Part shown: piece after piece, positions 9,624-17,680 of the stretch
Layout: every line of letters starts with the position of its first letter
Position numbering within the stretch: the stretch's first letter is position 1
The notes under the pieces: model-generated
Database searches by the model: none
What the model was told of the DNA's origin: nothing
Seen by the model: the letters and a program-made list of their open reading frames with translations, nothing else
Source of the DNA: C-114 sp963719285
Lineage (GTDB): Bacteria > Chloroflexota > Limnocylindria > Limnocylindrales > CSP1-4
NCBI GenBank assembly: GCA_963719285.1
Contig: CAVRBO010000003.1
Location: 1-64,000 of the forward strand
Reading direction: 5' to 3'
Length of the DNA: 64,000 nt
Translations under genes and position numbers: made by a program

Positions 9624-10400
9624 ATGGCGCAGAACGACGCGGACCCCCCAAGCACCGCCACTTCGCAGGGGCAGACCATCTTCGGCGACAGCGTCGTCCG
9701 GGTGCGTGCAGCCAACCTCGGCGTCGCCGTGGTGAGGGACTTGGTGAAAGCGATCGTCACCGGCACGGTGGCTCCCGGCGACGTACTCCCCCCAGAGGGC
9801 ACCCTGAGCACGCAATTTGCCGTGAGTCGCACGGTGATTCGCGAGTCCGTGAAGCGACTCGAAGAGAAGGGCCTCGTGACCGTCAGTCAGGGCCGAGGCA
9901 CGGTCGTGAACCAGTCGAGTCGGTGGAACGTGCTCGATCCTGATGTCCTTTCGGCTCTTGTCGACCACGACGAGACCCTGGAGGTTCTCGATGAGTTGGC
10001 GGTGGTCCGTGGGAGCCTGGAGGCGACCATGGCGCGCGCCGCGGCAGCTCGGCAAACCCCAGAGCGCACCGCTGCGTTGCGTGAGGCTTTCGACCTTGCC
10101 GCGGCGAACATCGACAACATCTCTGTGTACAACGACGCGGATGCCGCGTTTCACGACCTTGTCATGGAACAATCGGGAATTCGGCTCGCCGCCAACATCA
10201 CACGCATCATGTTCGAGCGCGCTCGCGAGAGCAGTCGATTCACGGGCATCACCACCGACGACGCAGCGCAGATGTCGCTCGAGGAGCACCGCGCCATATG
10301 CGAGGCGATCGCCGCGGGCGACGGCGACACCGCCGCGACTGCCATGCGAGAACACATCGCGAAGGCGTGGACCCGAAGGCGCGCGCCGGGCGCCACCTAG
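9624..10400 (+). CDS. FadR-subfamily GntR transcriptional regulator (FCD domain)
   Basis: A 258-residue protein with an N-terminal GntR winged helix at about 30-100 (VVRDLVKAIVTGTVAPGDVLPPEGTL, then SRTVIRESVKRLEEKGLVTVSQGRGTVV) and a C-terminal all-helical FCD ligand domain. Metal or ligand positions typical of FCD are seen as Asp/His in DADAAFHDLVMEQSG, His in LEEHRAICEAIAAGD and His in MREHIAKAW. Regulators of this type usually sense organic acids such as galactonate or gluconate and repress the adjacent catabolic genes. It is divergent from the dehydratase and convergent with the ABC importer, and its operator core may occur at both control regions. Confidence 0.92.
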   Translation: MAQNDADPPSTATSQGQTIFGDSVVRVRAANLGVAVVRDLVKAIVTGTVAPGDVLPPEGTLSTQFAVSRTVIRESVKRLEEKGLVTVSQGRGTVVNQSSRWNVLDPDVLSALVDHDETLEVLDELAVVRGSLEATMARAAAARQTPERTAALREAFDLAAANIDNISVYNDADAAFHDLVMEQSGIRLAANITRIMFERARESSRFTGITTDDAAQMSLEEHRAICEAIAAGDGDTAATAMREHIAKAWTRRRAPGAT

Positions 10401-10517
10401 CGGAACCGTCCCGTCGAGGTGCCACAGCGCGTCGAACCCTTGCCTGGCGATCGCCTCTGGTGTCCGGAACGATGCGGCACGCAATGCCGACTCTTCGCGT
10501 CCTCAACGATGGCGGAC

Positions 10518-11435
10518 CTACTCCTTTGTCGCCCCGGCGGTGAGGCCCGCCACGAGGAATCGCTGTGAAAACATGAACACGATCAGCACCGGTGCGACGG
10601 AGATCAGCGTCGCGAGCGCCAGCTGTGGAAATGGGATCGAGTCGGAGGCGACGGTCGTCGGATTGAACTCCCGGACATTCGCGAGCAATTCCACCAGACC
10701 CACTTGAACGGGCTGTGTCTTCGACCCCGGGAGCATCACGAAGGGCAGGAAATAGTTGTTCCAGTTGGTGACGAAGTTGAAGAAGCCTACGAGCGCGACG
10801 ACAGGGATCGCGAGCGGCAGCGCGATTCGCCGGAAGACCGCGAACTCGCCCGCGCCATCGATGCGTGCGGCGTCGAGCAGCTCGCGCGAAACGCTCGTGG
10901 AGAAGTAGATATACGCCAGATAGACGCCGAATGGGAAGAACGCGAATGGCAGGATGACCGCCAACGGCGACCCCACGAGGTGCACGGCGTTGATTTCAAG
11001 GAAGACCGGCAGCACGAGCGCCGTGTTCGGGATGAGCATCACCATGAGGGTCGAGATGAGGATCGCGCGGCGAAACCTGAAGTTGGTCTTGGCCAGCGCG
11101 TAGCCGGCCGGAATTGACACGAGGAGCGTGAGCACCAACGCGACCCCGGCGTAGTACACCGAATTCCCGAGCCACGTCCAGATGCGGCCATCCTGGAACC
11201 CGACCAGCTCGTTCCAGTTTGCGACGAGTTGTTCGAAGGAGCCGAAACTCAGGGAAGCCTCGCCGTGAAAGCCGTTGAGTTGGGGGGTGTCCTTCGTCGG
11301 CGCGAGCAGGAGCCAAACCAGGGGAAGGATGAAGAACACCGCGAAGAATCCGGCGATCAGGAAAGCTGTCACGCGACCGAGCCAGCGGCCCGGCGCGAAG
11401 TCAGACCGCACGACGGATCTTCTAGTCGCGGTCAA
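10518..11435 (-). CDS. Carbohydrate ABC transporter permease, MalG/UgpE type
   Basis: A 305-residue inner-membrane protein with six predicted helices, starting with AFLIAGFFAVFFILPLVWLL. The EAA loop that docks the ATPase is ELLDAARIDGAGEFAVFRRIALPLAIP. It is the third gene of a minus-strand importer operon and overlaps the upstream permease by 14 bases, indicating translational coupling. No ATPase gene is in the cluster; such importers often share a MsmK-like ATPase encoded elsewhere. The residue pattern fits a sugar or sugar-acid importer. Confidence 0.93.
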   Translation of the reverse strand: MTATRRSVVRSDFAPGRWLGRVTAFLIAGFFAVFFILPLVWLLLAPTKDTPQLNGFHGEASLSFGSFEQLVANWNELVGFQDGRIWTWLGNSVYYAGVALVLTLLVSIPAGYALAKTNFRFRRAILISTLMVMLIPNTALVLPVFLEINAVHLVGSPLAVILPFAFFPFGVYLAYIYFSTSVSRELLDAARIDGAGEFAVFRRIALPLAIPVVALVGFFNFVTNWNNYFLPFVMLPGSKTQPVQVGLVELLANVREFNPTTVASDSIPFPQLALATLISVAPVLIVFMFSQRFLVAGLTAGATKE

Positions 11436-12357
11436 AGAGTCCTCCTCGGAAGACGAAGAACGCGGCCAGCCCCGCCGCCACGACGAGCAACATCATCGAG
11501 ATCGCGGCAGAGCTGTTGAAGTCCGCTTGCGGGCCGAAAGCGGTGACGTATGCGAGTTCATTGAGGGAATAGTGCTTCGGGATCTGGTTCCTGCTCGCCT
11601 GGGCGAGGATCTTGGGTTCCGCGAACAGCTGGGTCGCGGCGGCGACCGAGATGACCGCCATGTAGGCGATCCACTTCCGAATCATCGGGATCTGGATGTA
11701 CCACGCGGTCTTGATGGCGCTGGCGCCGTCACAGCGGGCAGCCTCCATGATCTCGTCGGAGATGTTGTTCAACGCGCCGTACATGATGATGATCCATCCA
11801 CCGGCGCCGGTCCAGAACGCAATGACCGTGAAGATCAAGGGCAGGTTGTTCAGGTCGATGGCTTGAACGAAGTTCGTGTACCCGAACCACTTGAGGACGA
11901 AGGACACCGGGCTGACGGAGGGATTGAGCACGAAGAGCCAGAGCATGACGCTGGCCGAACCCGCGAACGCGCCGGGGATGTAGAACAGGAAGCGCGCGGT
12001 AGAGGAAAGCCACCTGACGCGCACGGCGTGGACGATGAGCGCCAGCAGGGTGACGAGCACGGTCAGGGTCACCACCCAGATCACCAGGAAAGCCGCGACG
12101 TGCTGCACGGCCGGCCAGAACCGGAAGTCCCCGACGGCCTTCACGTAGTTGTCGAGCCCGACGAATTGCCCACTCTTGGTGAATGAGAGATACAGGGCAT
12201 AGACCATGGGCAGAACGCCGAAGACCAGGAGCAGCAGCACGTAGCCGCTGGAGAACACGTAGGCGGCGAATGCCTGCGCGCCAGCTCCGGTTTGCGGCCG
12301 CCTTCGCGGGCGCAAAGGGACCCACTGCCGCTCCTTTGTGGGGGCGGCAGTGGGCAC
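11422..12357 (-). CDS. Carbohydrate ABC transporter permease, MalF/UgpA type
   Basis: A 311-residue permease. After a basic cytoplasmic N-terminus (VPLRPRRRPQ) come six membrane segments, beginning with AAYVFSSGYVLLLLVFGVLP. The EAA motif is EIMEAARCDGASAIKTAWYIQIP. It forms a heterodimer with the following MalG-like protein and receives substrate from the lipoprotein encoded just upstream (36 bases away). Same-strand order binding protein, MalF-like, MalG-like is the classical CUT1 layout. Confidence 0.93.
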   Translation of the reverse strand: MPTAAPTKERQWVPLRPRRRPQTGAGAQAFAAYVFSSGYVLLLLVFGVLPMVYALYLSFTKSGQFVGLDNYVKAVGDFRFWPAVQHVAAFLVIWVVTLTVLVTLLALIVHAVRVRWLSSTARFLFYIPGAFAGSASVMLWLFVLNPSVSPVSFVLKWFGYTNFVQAIDLNNLPLIFTVIAFWTGAGGWIIIMYGALNNISDEIMEAARCDGASAIKTAWYIQIPMIRKWIAYMAVISVAAATQLFAEPKILAQASRNQIPKHYSLNELAYVTAFGPQADFNSSAAISMMLLVVAAGLAAFFVFRGGLFDRD

Positions 12358-12393
12358 GATGGCGTCAGTACGAGAGATGGTGCGTTCCTTCGC

Positions 12394-13836
12394 CTACTTG
12401 GTCACGACTGTGAAGCCGTTCACCTGGGCGTCGTTCACCATTCGCTGCTGCCAAGCGCTGACCTGCGAGGCAATGGTCTTTCCGGAAGCAAGAGCCGGAT
12501 TCACGATCTCCGCCCACGGAGGCTCGGAACTGAAGGGGAGCGTGGCACCCCAGCCCTTCCAGATGTTGTTGGCTGCCTCATTGACGACGTCCTTGAACGT
12601 GTCCGAGTCGGCCCAGAAGCCACTACTGGTCTGCGCGTCCAACCACGCACTTGCGGTCGAGGCGTAGGCCGGGAGGCCCGTGATGAGCTTGACCGACTGG
12701 GGTCCGCTCGTCACGTACTGCAGGTAGGTACCCACGCATGCGAGGTTCGCCGAGTGGCTCGACCCGTACCAGAAGCCGCCACCCACGTTGCCGGTGGCGA
12801 TCGGCTCGCCAGCCCAATGGAGGGCGTGGCCGGCACCCCACTCGCCTGGCTGCCCGGCGATGTTGTCCTTGTTCTGGAAGAGGGCTCCCGTGAACCACGT
12901 TGGGCCAGGGATCGCCAGGACCTTGCCCTTCCACTTCTTGACCCAGTCGGGGGTGAACAGTCCATCGATCGCCAGGGTCTTGTTCGCGAACATGTGGTCC
13001 AGCAGGGCGATCATGCGGGTCGTGTGGTTGTCCGAGAAGTCGCTGGTGAAGGTGGTGCCGTCGACCGTGTAGATCGGCGCCTGGGCGGCCCACATGTCGG
13101 TCAGCACGGCGGTGAAGGGATCGCCGATCGAGCCGAGGATGTAGCCGGGGTGCTCAGCCGCCACCTTGTCGCCGAGGGCCTGGTATTCCTCCCATGTGGT
13201 CGGGACGGTGTACCCGAACTTGTCGAACAGGGTCTTGTTGTACCAGAGCACCACGGGCGCCAGGTTGTCGCGGGCGCCGTAGACATGGCCGTCGACCGTG
13301 ACAGGGTCGAGCGCGCCCGGCGTGTAGCCGTCGAGCCAACTCTGGGGAACGACGCCCTCGTCGAGCGGCGCGGCGAAGGCCTGAACGCCATTCTGAGGAT
13401 GGGCGTTCCAGCTGGCGTCGTTCACCTGTCCCGACCACGCGACGTCGGGCCAGCCCGAGCCGGCCTGGTCGAGCAGCGAGATCTTGGTGTGGAACGTGTC
13501 GCTACCCCCGGCGCTGGCGTCGTAGGTCTCGATGTTGAGCGGGCACTCGGGGTGGTCCTTCTGGAAGGCCTCGGCGATGGCCGAGCGGTCGGCGTCGACC
13601 CAGACGGTGATCTTGGCGGTTGGGTCCTGCGCAACGGTGGGGAAGCCGTACGTGCTGCCAGTTCCTGAGGCGGCGGGAGCAGTCGGACCGTTGCTGGGGG
13701 TTCCAGAGTCAGCGGTTCCAGTCGGACTGCTGGAGGGCGAATTGCCCGCGCAGCCCGTTGCCACGAGTGCGATGCAGGCTGCGGCTGCGGACACTCCCAT
13801 CAACCTGCGGGGCGCGCTGCGCCGATGCAAAGACAT
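12394..13836 (-). CDS. Sugar ABC transporter substrate-binding lipoprotein
   Basis: A 480-residue protein starting at ATG 13836, behind AGGAG; the longer in-frame start at 13965 would bury the signal peptide. The leader ends in lipobox VATGC, followed by a Ser/Thr/Gly/Pro linker. The mature part has the periplasmic binding protein fold with family-typical ITVWVDADRSAIAEAFQKDHP at its start, DVAWSGQVNDASW, and NKTLFDKFGYTVPTTWEEYQALGDKVA. It captures a carbohydrate for the two permeases downstream. Transcription probably begins just upstream, where a candidate operator (13991-14010) sits. Confidence 0.92.
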   Translation of the reverse strand: MSLHRRSAPRRLMGVSAAAACIALVATGCAGNSPSSSPTGTADSGTPSNGPTAPAASGTGSTYGFPTVAQDPTAKITVWVDADRSAIAEAFQKDHPECPLNIETYDASAGGSDTFHTKISLLDQAGSGWPDVAWSGQVNDASWNAHPQNGVQAFAAPLDEGVVPQSWLDGYTPGALDPVTVDGHVYGARDNLAPVVLWYNKTLFDKFGYTVPTTWEEYQALGDKVAAEHPGYILGSIGDPFTAVLTDMWAAQAPIYTVDGTTFTSDFSDNHTTRMIALLDHMFANKTLAIDGLFTPDWVKKWKGKVLAIPGPTWFTGALFQNKDNIAGQPGEWGAGHALHWAGEPIATGNVGGGFWYGSSHSANLACVGTYLQYVTSGPQSVKLITGLPAYASTASAWLDAQTSSGFWADSDTFKDVVNEAANNIWKGWGATLPFSSEPPWAEIVNPALASGKTIASQVSAWQQRMVNDAQVNGFTVVTK

Positions 13837-13990
13837 GTCGTTGCTCCTGTTCAGATTCGTTCGACTTCTTTGACGACTCAGCCCCCCGCGGCGACATTTC
13901 GAAGCAACTCGAATCGGTGATGCCTCACCAATAGGGCCGGCCGAAGTACGCGGGTTCCTCCACATAGCGATGCCCAGCAGGATTCAGCAT

Positions 13991-14010
13991 ACATCAGACA
14001 TCATGTGTAT
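13991..14010. promoter_or_regulatory. Candidate FadR/GntR operator upstream of the ABC importer
   Basis: ACATCAGACATCATGTGTAT contains GACATCAT (13997-14004), identical to the core in the dehydratase/regulator intergenic region at 9518-9525. The half sites ATACA and TGTAT flank it. It would let one regulator control uptake and catabolism together. Confidence 0.5.
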
Positions 14011-14280
14011 TGCACGCCCCTGTCTTGTGCCTGTAGGAGCGGAGATGAGCTCGCAATCGCACGCCGTCGAGGCCCGTGTCGCGCCATCGATCCGCGCAAC
14101 GGGCGAATCGGTTCGCGCCTTCGTAGCCAGCTCAGGGTCAGCAGCAGCGGCCGCAGGACGACACGCAGTGTTCCTGGGGTCGGTCGCCGGCGGCGAGTTC
14201 TCCGGACGGCAATCAACTGTCGGGCCCTGGACGTCAGGCCGGCCGCGCCCCCCAGGCGCCCCCGCAGCCGGCAGTCGCGA
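14011..14280. other. Intergenic stretch without a supportable gene
   Basis: Open frames on both strands translate to Arg/Ser/Ala-rich products without motifs. I see nothing definite between the candidate operator and the LuxR remnant. Confidence 0.4.
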
Positions 14281-14532
14281 TCAGTCCGTCGGCGTTCGGC
14301 CCTCGGGCTCCGGAAGTCTCTCCGCGAGGATCCACACCAGCTGTGCCGTCGTCGTGAGCGCCAACCTTCGACCGCGCGCTCGCCAGGTGGTGCTTGACGG
14401 TCGAATGTGACAATCCGAGCCGGTGAGCGGCCGCCTTCTCCGAACCTGCCGCGACGACGCCGGCGACCGCTCGAACTCGCGGTGCGTGGCCGTCGCGCCG
14501 GACCCTGGACCAGCCCGAGGTTGGGCCTTCAC
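14281..14532 (-). pseudogene. Small LuxR-type HTH protein, frameshifted (repeat copy D)
   Basis: On the minus strand the HTH core AAGSEKAAAHRLGLSHSTVKHH and LASARSKVGA lies in one frame while TTTAQLVWILAERLPEPEG lies in another, and the GTG start (14532) frame matches neither through the core. At least two indels are needed to restore the about 84-residue product. It is the same small LuxR protein as copy A at 2113-2338. Confidence 0.55.
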
Positions 14533-14624
14533 GCCAACCGCCTCGCCGCAGCGAGCCACTCATCGCGGCCCTCGATCGGCTTGACGTTGGTTGCTAACGC
14601 GCGCCCGACACATGTCGGGCGCGC
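14533..14624 (-). repeat. Dispersed repeat, copy D, with a perfect 12-bp palindrome
   Basis: GCGCGCCCGACA (14599-14610) and TGTCGGGCGCGC (14613-14624) form a perfect 12-bp hairpin with a two-base loop. On the minus strand it is followed by TTAGCAACC and the frame NVKPIEGRDEWLAAARRLA ending in TGA, which overlaps the GTG of the small LuxR frame. This is the best preserved copy of the repeat leader. Confidence 0.7.
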
Positions 14625-14740
14625 CATTTCAACCTTCTCGGGCGGCGCACGAGCGCGGATCCGTGGGCGTAGGCCGGCGGCGTGAGCCTGACGGACACGG
14701 TCCCGACCTGACGGACGGTGGTCGGGCGAGGCATCGGCCA

Positions 14741-15202
14741 TCACGCTGCGACCGCCACCGGGCCGTGCTTGTGGGCATAGGCATCGAGCCGCGCGAGCTC
14801 GTCCGCGTACAGCGGGCCGAGCATCCGTCCGATGAACAGCCGCAGGAGGACGCCCTCCAGCCCGGGCACGTCGAACTCGGTGTCGAAGCGGACGATGCAC
14901 CCGCCGTCCGAGGGCGCCACGGTGAACGTGGTCACGACACCGTCGCCGGTCTCGACCAGCCGCCGACCGGGCTCCGGTTCGGTGATCGTCGCGGACATGC
15001 GGCGCTTCCGGCCGCCGCCCAGGTCGACGTTCCAGCTTGCCTCGGTGCCGGCGCCCACGCCGCCCCGGCTGATCGCGAAGGCGGAGAACGCCGGCGGCAG
15101 GAAGCCGTCCGGTCGATGGTGCTCGCGATAATCCGCGAGGCAGTGATAGGCGACCTGCGCCGGGACGTCCATGCGGCGCTCCGCCGCGAACCTGCTCTTC
15201 AT
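14741..15202 (-). CDS. SRPBCC (polyketide cyclase/START-like) family protein
   Basis: A 153-residue protein from ATG 15202 (MKSRFAAERRMDVPAQVAYH), with GGAG just upstream; an upstream in-frame ATG at 15253 lies inside an operator and is less likely. The sequence shows the helix-grip pattern: RRMDVPAQVAYHCLADYREHH at the start, central strands RKRRMSATITEPEPGRRLVET, and the long C-terminal helix (LFIGRMLGPLYADELARLDAYA). Members bind hydrophobic ligands; many are uncharacterised. Two tandem palindromes directly upstream indicate tight transcriptional control. Confidence 0.85.
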   Translation of the reverse strand: MKSRFAAERRMDVPAQVAYHCLADYREHHRPDGFLPPAFSAFAISRGGVGAGTEASWNVDLGGGRKRRMSATITEPEPGRRLVETGDGVVTTFTVAPSDGGCIVRFDTEFDVPGLEGVLLRLFIGRMLGPLYADELARLDAYAHKHGPVAVAA

Positions 15203-15233
15203 GGCTCCGATACCACCTGTCTTGGGACGTTGA

Positions 15234-15269
15234 TGTACCATTTGGTACATCACTGTACCAGATGGTACA
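15234..15269. promoter_or_regulatory. Two tandem operators TGTACCA-N2-TGGTACA
   Basis: Perfect 7-2-7 palindromes occur at 15234-15249 (TGTACCATTTGGTACA) and 15254-15269 (TGTACCAGATGGTACA). Their centres are 20 bases apart, about two DNA turns, so two dimers could sit on one face. They lie 32 bases upstream of the SRPBCC start. The cognate regulator is not adjacent; a TetR-, PadR- or ArsR-type protein is likely. Confidence 0.75.
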
Positions 15270-15316
15270 CACCGGCAGGTGAAGCGTCAAGACCTCTGGT
15301 CGCTCGATAGGAGAGT

Positions 15317-15366
15317 GTCATCGGGCTCCGGCAGCCGCGGAGCGAGGATCCACACGAGCCGGGCCT
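15317..15366 (-). repeat. Dispersed LuxR repeat, copy E (C-terminal scrap)
   Basis: The minus strand reads ARLVWILAPRLPEPDD, matching the end of the small LuxR products at 2.1 and 14.3 kb (QLVWILRP, QLVWILAERLPEP). Nothing upstream of it is recognisable. Confidence 0.45.
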
Positions 15367-15438
15367 CATGCTCGCGCGAACCGTGCGCCCGAAGGTGACC
15401 GGGCCGGCCGGGTAGACCGCGGGGTCCGAGTTCGGACG

Positions 15439-16089
15439 TCAGCGTCGCGCGTAGGCACGGACGAACGCACCCACGCCGGCGTCCGCGTAGCGGTCGAGCT
15501 CCTCGGGCGATGCGGGTTCGTCCATGCCACGGAGCATCGCCTGGTTGAGCGGGATCGACATCACCAACCAGTTGAAGTGGGCGGCGGCCATACGCGGATC
15601 GTCGACGTCGAGCACGCCCCCCTCGGCCAGCTGTTCGAAGAGGCTGGCCAACGCGTCGATCGTTCGTTGAGGCCCACGCTCGTAGAAGGTCCGGCCGAGC
15701 TCCGGAAAGCGCCCCGCTTCGGCGATCACGAGGCGGCGCAGCTGGAGGAGCCTCGGCTGCATCACCATCGCCAGCTGGCGACGAGCGAGACCCCGGAGAC
15801 GGGCCTCGAGATCGCCGCTCGGGTCGAGGTGGAGGACGACCTCGATGACGGGGTCGCTGACTTCGTCGACCGTCGCCGCGACGACCGCCGCGAACAGGCG
15901 CTCCTTGTCGGCGAAGTGCTTGTAGACCGTCTGCTTCGAGACCGAGGCCAGTGCGGCGACCTCGTCCATGCTCGTCCCGAGGTAGCCCTTTCGCAGGAAC
16001 ACGGTCGCGGCCGAAGCGAGAATCGCCCGACGCTTGCGGGCCGACTGGCGCTCGTCGACGGTCGTCGGCTCCGGCGATCGGCTGCTCAT
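15439..16089 (-). CDS. TetR-family transcriptional regulator
   Basis: A 216-residue protein. ATG 16089 (MSSRSPEPTTVDERQSARKR) is preferred; ATG 16098 is close, and the longer frame to 16152 would run through operators. The N-terminal TetR HTH is RRAILASAATVFLRKGYLG, then MDEVAALASVSKQTVYKHFADKE. The C-terminal part (LRGLARRQLAMVMQPRLLQLRRLV, then FPELGRTFYERGPQRTIDALASLF) is the AefR-like TetR_C domain. It is divergent from the DHFR-like/SMP-30 pair and very likely controls it and itself via the repeats at 16102-16143. Confidence 0.9.
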   Translation of the reverse strand: MSSRSPEPTTVDERQSARKRRAILASAATVFLRKGYLGTSMDEVAALASVSKQTVYKHFADKERLFAAVVAATVDEVSDPVIEVVLHLDPSGDLEARLRGLARRQLAMVMQPRLLQLRRLVIAEAGRFPELGRTFYERGPQRTIDALASLFEQLAEGGVLDVDDPRMAAAHFNWLVMSIPLNQAMLRGMDEPASPEELDRYADAGVGAFVRAYARR

Positions 16090-16101
16090 GGCATGCATGG
16101 T

Positions 16102-16143
16102 ACTAGACAGTCCAGTCTTTGTGTTGGTACTGTACGGTCTAGT
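16102..16143. promoter_or_regulatory. Paired TetR operator-like sites in inverted orientation
   Basis: ACTAGACAGTCCAGT (16102-16116) and ACTGTACGGTCTAGT (16129-16143) are near reverse complements of each other, and each is itself an imperfect palindrome of the ACTGKACNGTCTAGT type. Their centres are 27 bases apart, within the 86 bases between the TetR start and the divergent DHFR-like gene. TetR autoregulation is the simplest reading. Confidence 0.65.
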
Positions 16144-16175
16144 TCCCGTCAATCCGCCGGAAGTATGGAGGTTCC

Positions 16176-16781
16176 GTGAGCAAGATCATCGTGTTCAACA
16201 GCGTGACCCTTGACGGTGTCATGCAAGCGCCCGGCCGACCCGACGAGGATCGCCGAGGCGGCTTCGCACACGGCGGCTGGGCCGCCCCGTATCGGGACGA
16301 GGAATCCATGAAGCTGGCCGCCGAGGGCGCCCGTAGCACGGGCGCGATGCTGTTCGGCCGGCTCACCTATGAAGACCTCCTGCCACGTTGGAACGAGGTG
16401 GGCGGTCCGTTCAAGGTCATGCTCAACGAGACGCTGAAGTACGTGGCCTCGAGGACATTGAAGGAGCCCCTGCCCTGGCCCAACTCGACACTCCTCGAGG
16501 GCGAGCTCACCGAGGCGGTTGCGACACTCCGGAAGATGGACGGCAAGGACATCGTGATCCTGGGCAGCGGCGACATCGTCAGGAAGCTCCTTGCCAAGCA
16601 GCTCGTCGACGAGTTCATCCTGCTGATCCATCCGCTCGTTCTCGGTGACGGGCAGCGCCTCTTCGACGATGGCGGCCCGGGCGCGCTGTTCGAGCTTGCG
16701 GACACGCGGACCACGACGACCGGCGTTATCGCCGCCACGTATCGCCGGACCGATCACGGACCAGAGGGTCAGGCAGGATAG
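16176..16781 (+). CDS. Dihydrofolate-reductase-like (RibD C-terminal) protein 1
   Basis: A 201-residue protein starting at GTG 16176 behind GGAGG. SVTLDGVMQAPGRPDEDRRGGF at the start, the LFGRLTYED block, the NETLKYVASRTL strand and the SGDIVRKLLAKQLVDEFILLIHPLVLGDGQRLF block are the standard RibD-C/YyaP-like layout. Such proteins have a DHFR fold and are predicted NADPH-dependent reductases, but most lack an assigned substrate. The next gene (SMP-30) starts eight bases after its stop, so they form an operon. Two further paralogues lie at 20548-21150 and 21315-21956. Confidence 0.88.
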   Translation: MSKIIVFNSVTLDGVMQAPGRPDEDRRGGFAHGGWAAPYRDEESMKLAAEGARSTGAMLFGRLTYEDLLPRWNEVGGPFKVMLNETLKYVASRTLKEPLPWPNSTLLEGELTEAVATLRKMDGKDIVILGSGDIVRKLLAKQLVDEFILLIHPLVLGDGQRLFDDGGPGALFELADTRTTTTGVIAATYRRTDHGPEGQAG

Positions 16782-16789
16782 GCCATCGC

Positions 16790-17644
16790 ATGATCGACGC
16801 GAGTCCTCTCGACCGGCACGTCCTGGTTGCCGACCTGGCCTTTCCCGAGGCGCCTCGGTGGCGGGACGGCAGGCTATGGGTCTCCGACTGGGGAGCGAAC
16901 GAGGTCCTCGCCGTCGATACGACGGGCCACACCGAGGTGGTCGCCCGCGTCGAGTCGTTCCCGATGTGCATCGACCATCTGCCCGACGGCAGGCTTGTGA
17001 TCGTCTCATCGGCGGATCGGCGCCTCCTGCGTCAGGAGCCCGACGGGACGCTGGTGACGCATGCAGATCTCGCCGGCCTGGGCGAGCACCCGTGGAACGA
17101 CATCGTCGTCGACGGCCGAGGCAACGCCTACGTCAACAACATCGGGTTCGACTTCCCGGGTGGTGCGTTCGCGCCGGGCATTGTCGCCCTGGTGACGCCC
17201 GATGGCCTCGTGCGCCGCGTCGCCGACGGCCTGGCGTTCCCGAACGGCATGGCCGTGACGCCTGACAACGCGACGCTCATCGTCGCGGAGTCCTACAGCC
17301 AGAGGCTCACGGCGTTCGACATCGGTCCCGATGGGAGCCTGTCCGGCCGGCGAACCTGGGCCGAGGTGGACGACCATCCCGACGGCATCTGCCTCGACGC
17401 CGAAGGAGCCGTCTGGTACGGGGACGTCGGCAACCGGCGCTGCGTGCGCGTGCGCGAGGGTGGCCAGGTGCTCCAGATGATCGACCTGGACCGGGGCTGT
17501 TTCGCCTGCATGCTCGGCGGCCCGGATCGGCGAACACTGTTCATGACCGTCAACGAATGGACCGGCGCCGGTGGGATGGGCAAGACCCGGAATGGCCAGG
17601 TGCTCTCGGTGAAGGCCGAGGTGCCGGGCATCGGCTGGCCCTAG
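16790..17644 (+). CDS. SMP-30/gluconolactonase family protein
   Basis: A 284-residue six-bladed propeller. The family ligands for the catalytic divalent metal are in place: Glu20 in FPEAPRWRDG, Asn in WNDIVVDGRGNAY, Asn in FPNGMAVTPDN and Asp in HPDGICLDAEG. The enzyme should hydrolyse a sugar or other lactone; the natural substrate is not determined by sequence. It shares a transcript with the DHFR-like gene and the divergent TetR operator region. Confidence 0.9.
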   Translation: MIDASPLDRHVLVADLAFPEAPRWRDGRLWVSDWGANEVLAVDTTGHTEVVARVESFPMCIDHLPDGRLVIVSSADRRLLRQEPDGTLVTHADLAGLGEHPWNDIVVDGRGNAYVNNIGFDFPGGAFAPGIVALVTPDGLVRRVADGLAFPNGMAVTPDNATLIVAESYSQRLTAFDIGPDGSLSGRRTWAEVDDHPDGICLDAEGAVWYGDVGNRRCVRVREGGQVLQMIDLDRGCFACMLGGPDRRTLFMTVNEWTGAGGMGKTRNGQVLSVKAEVPGIGWP

Positions 17645-17680
17645 AGCGCCGCGTCCGACGGAGCCCTGGTCATGCGGGCG

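Noticed and set aside
13970..14410. A 146-residue plus-strand open frame overlapping the candidate operator and LuxR remnant
   Set aside because: Composition is Ser/Arg/Ala-rich with no motif and no ribosome site; it runs opposite to a recognisable, though decayed, LuxR frame.
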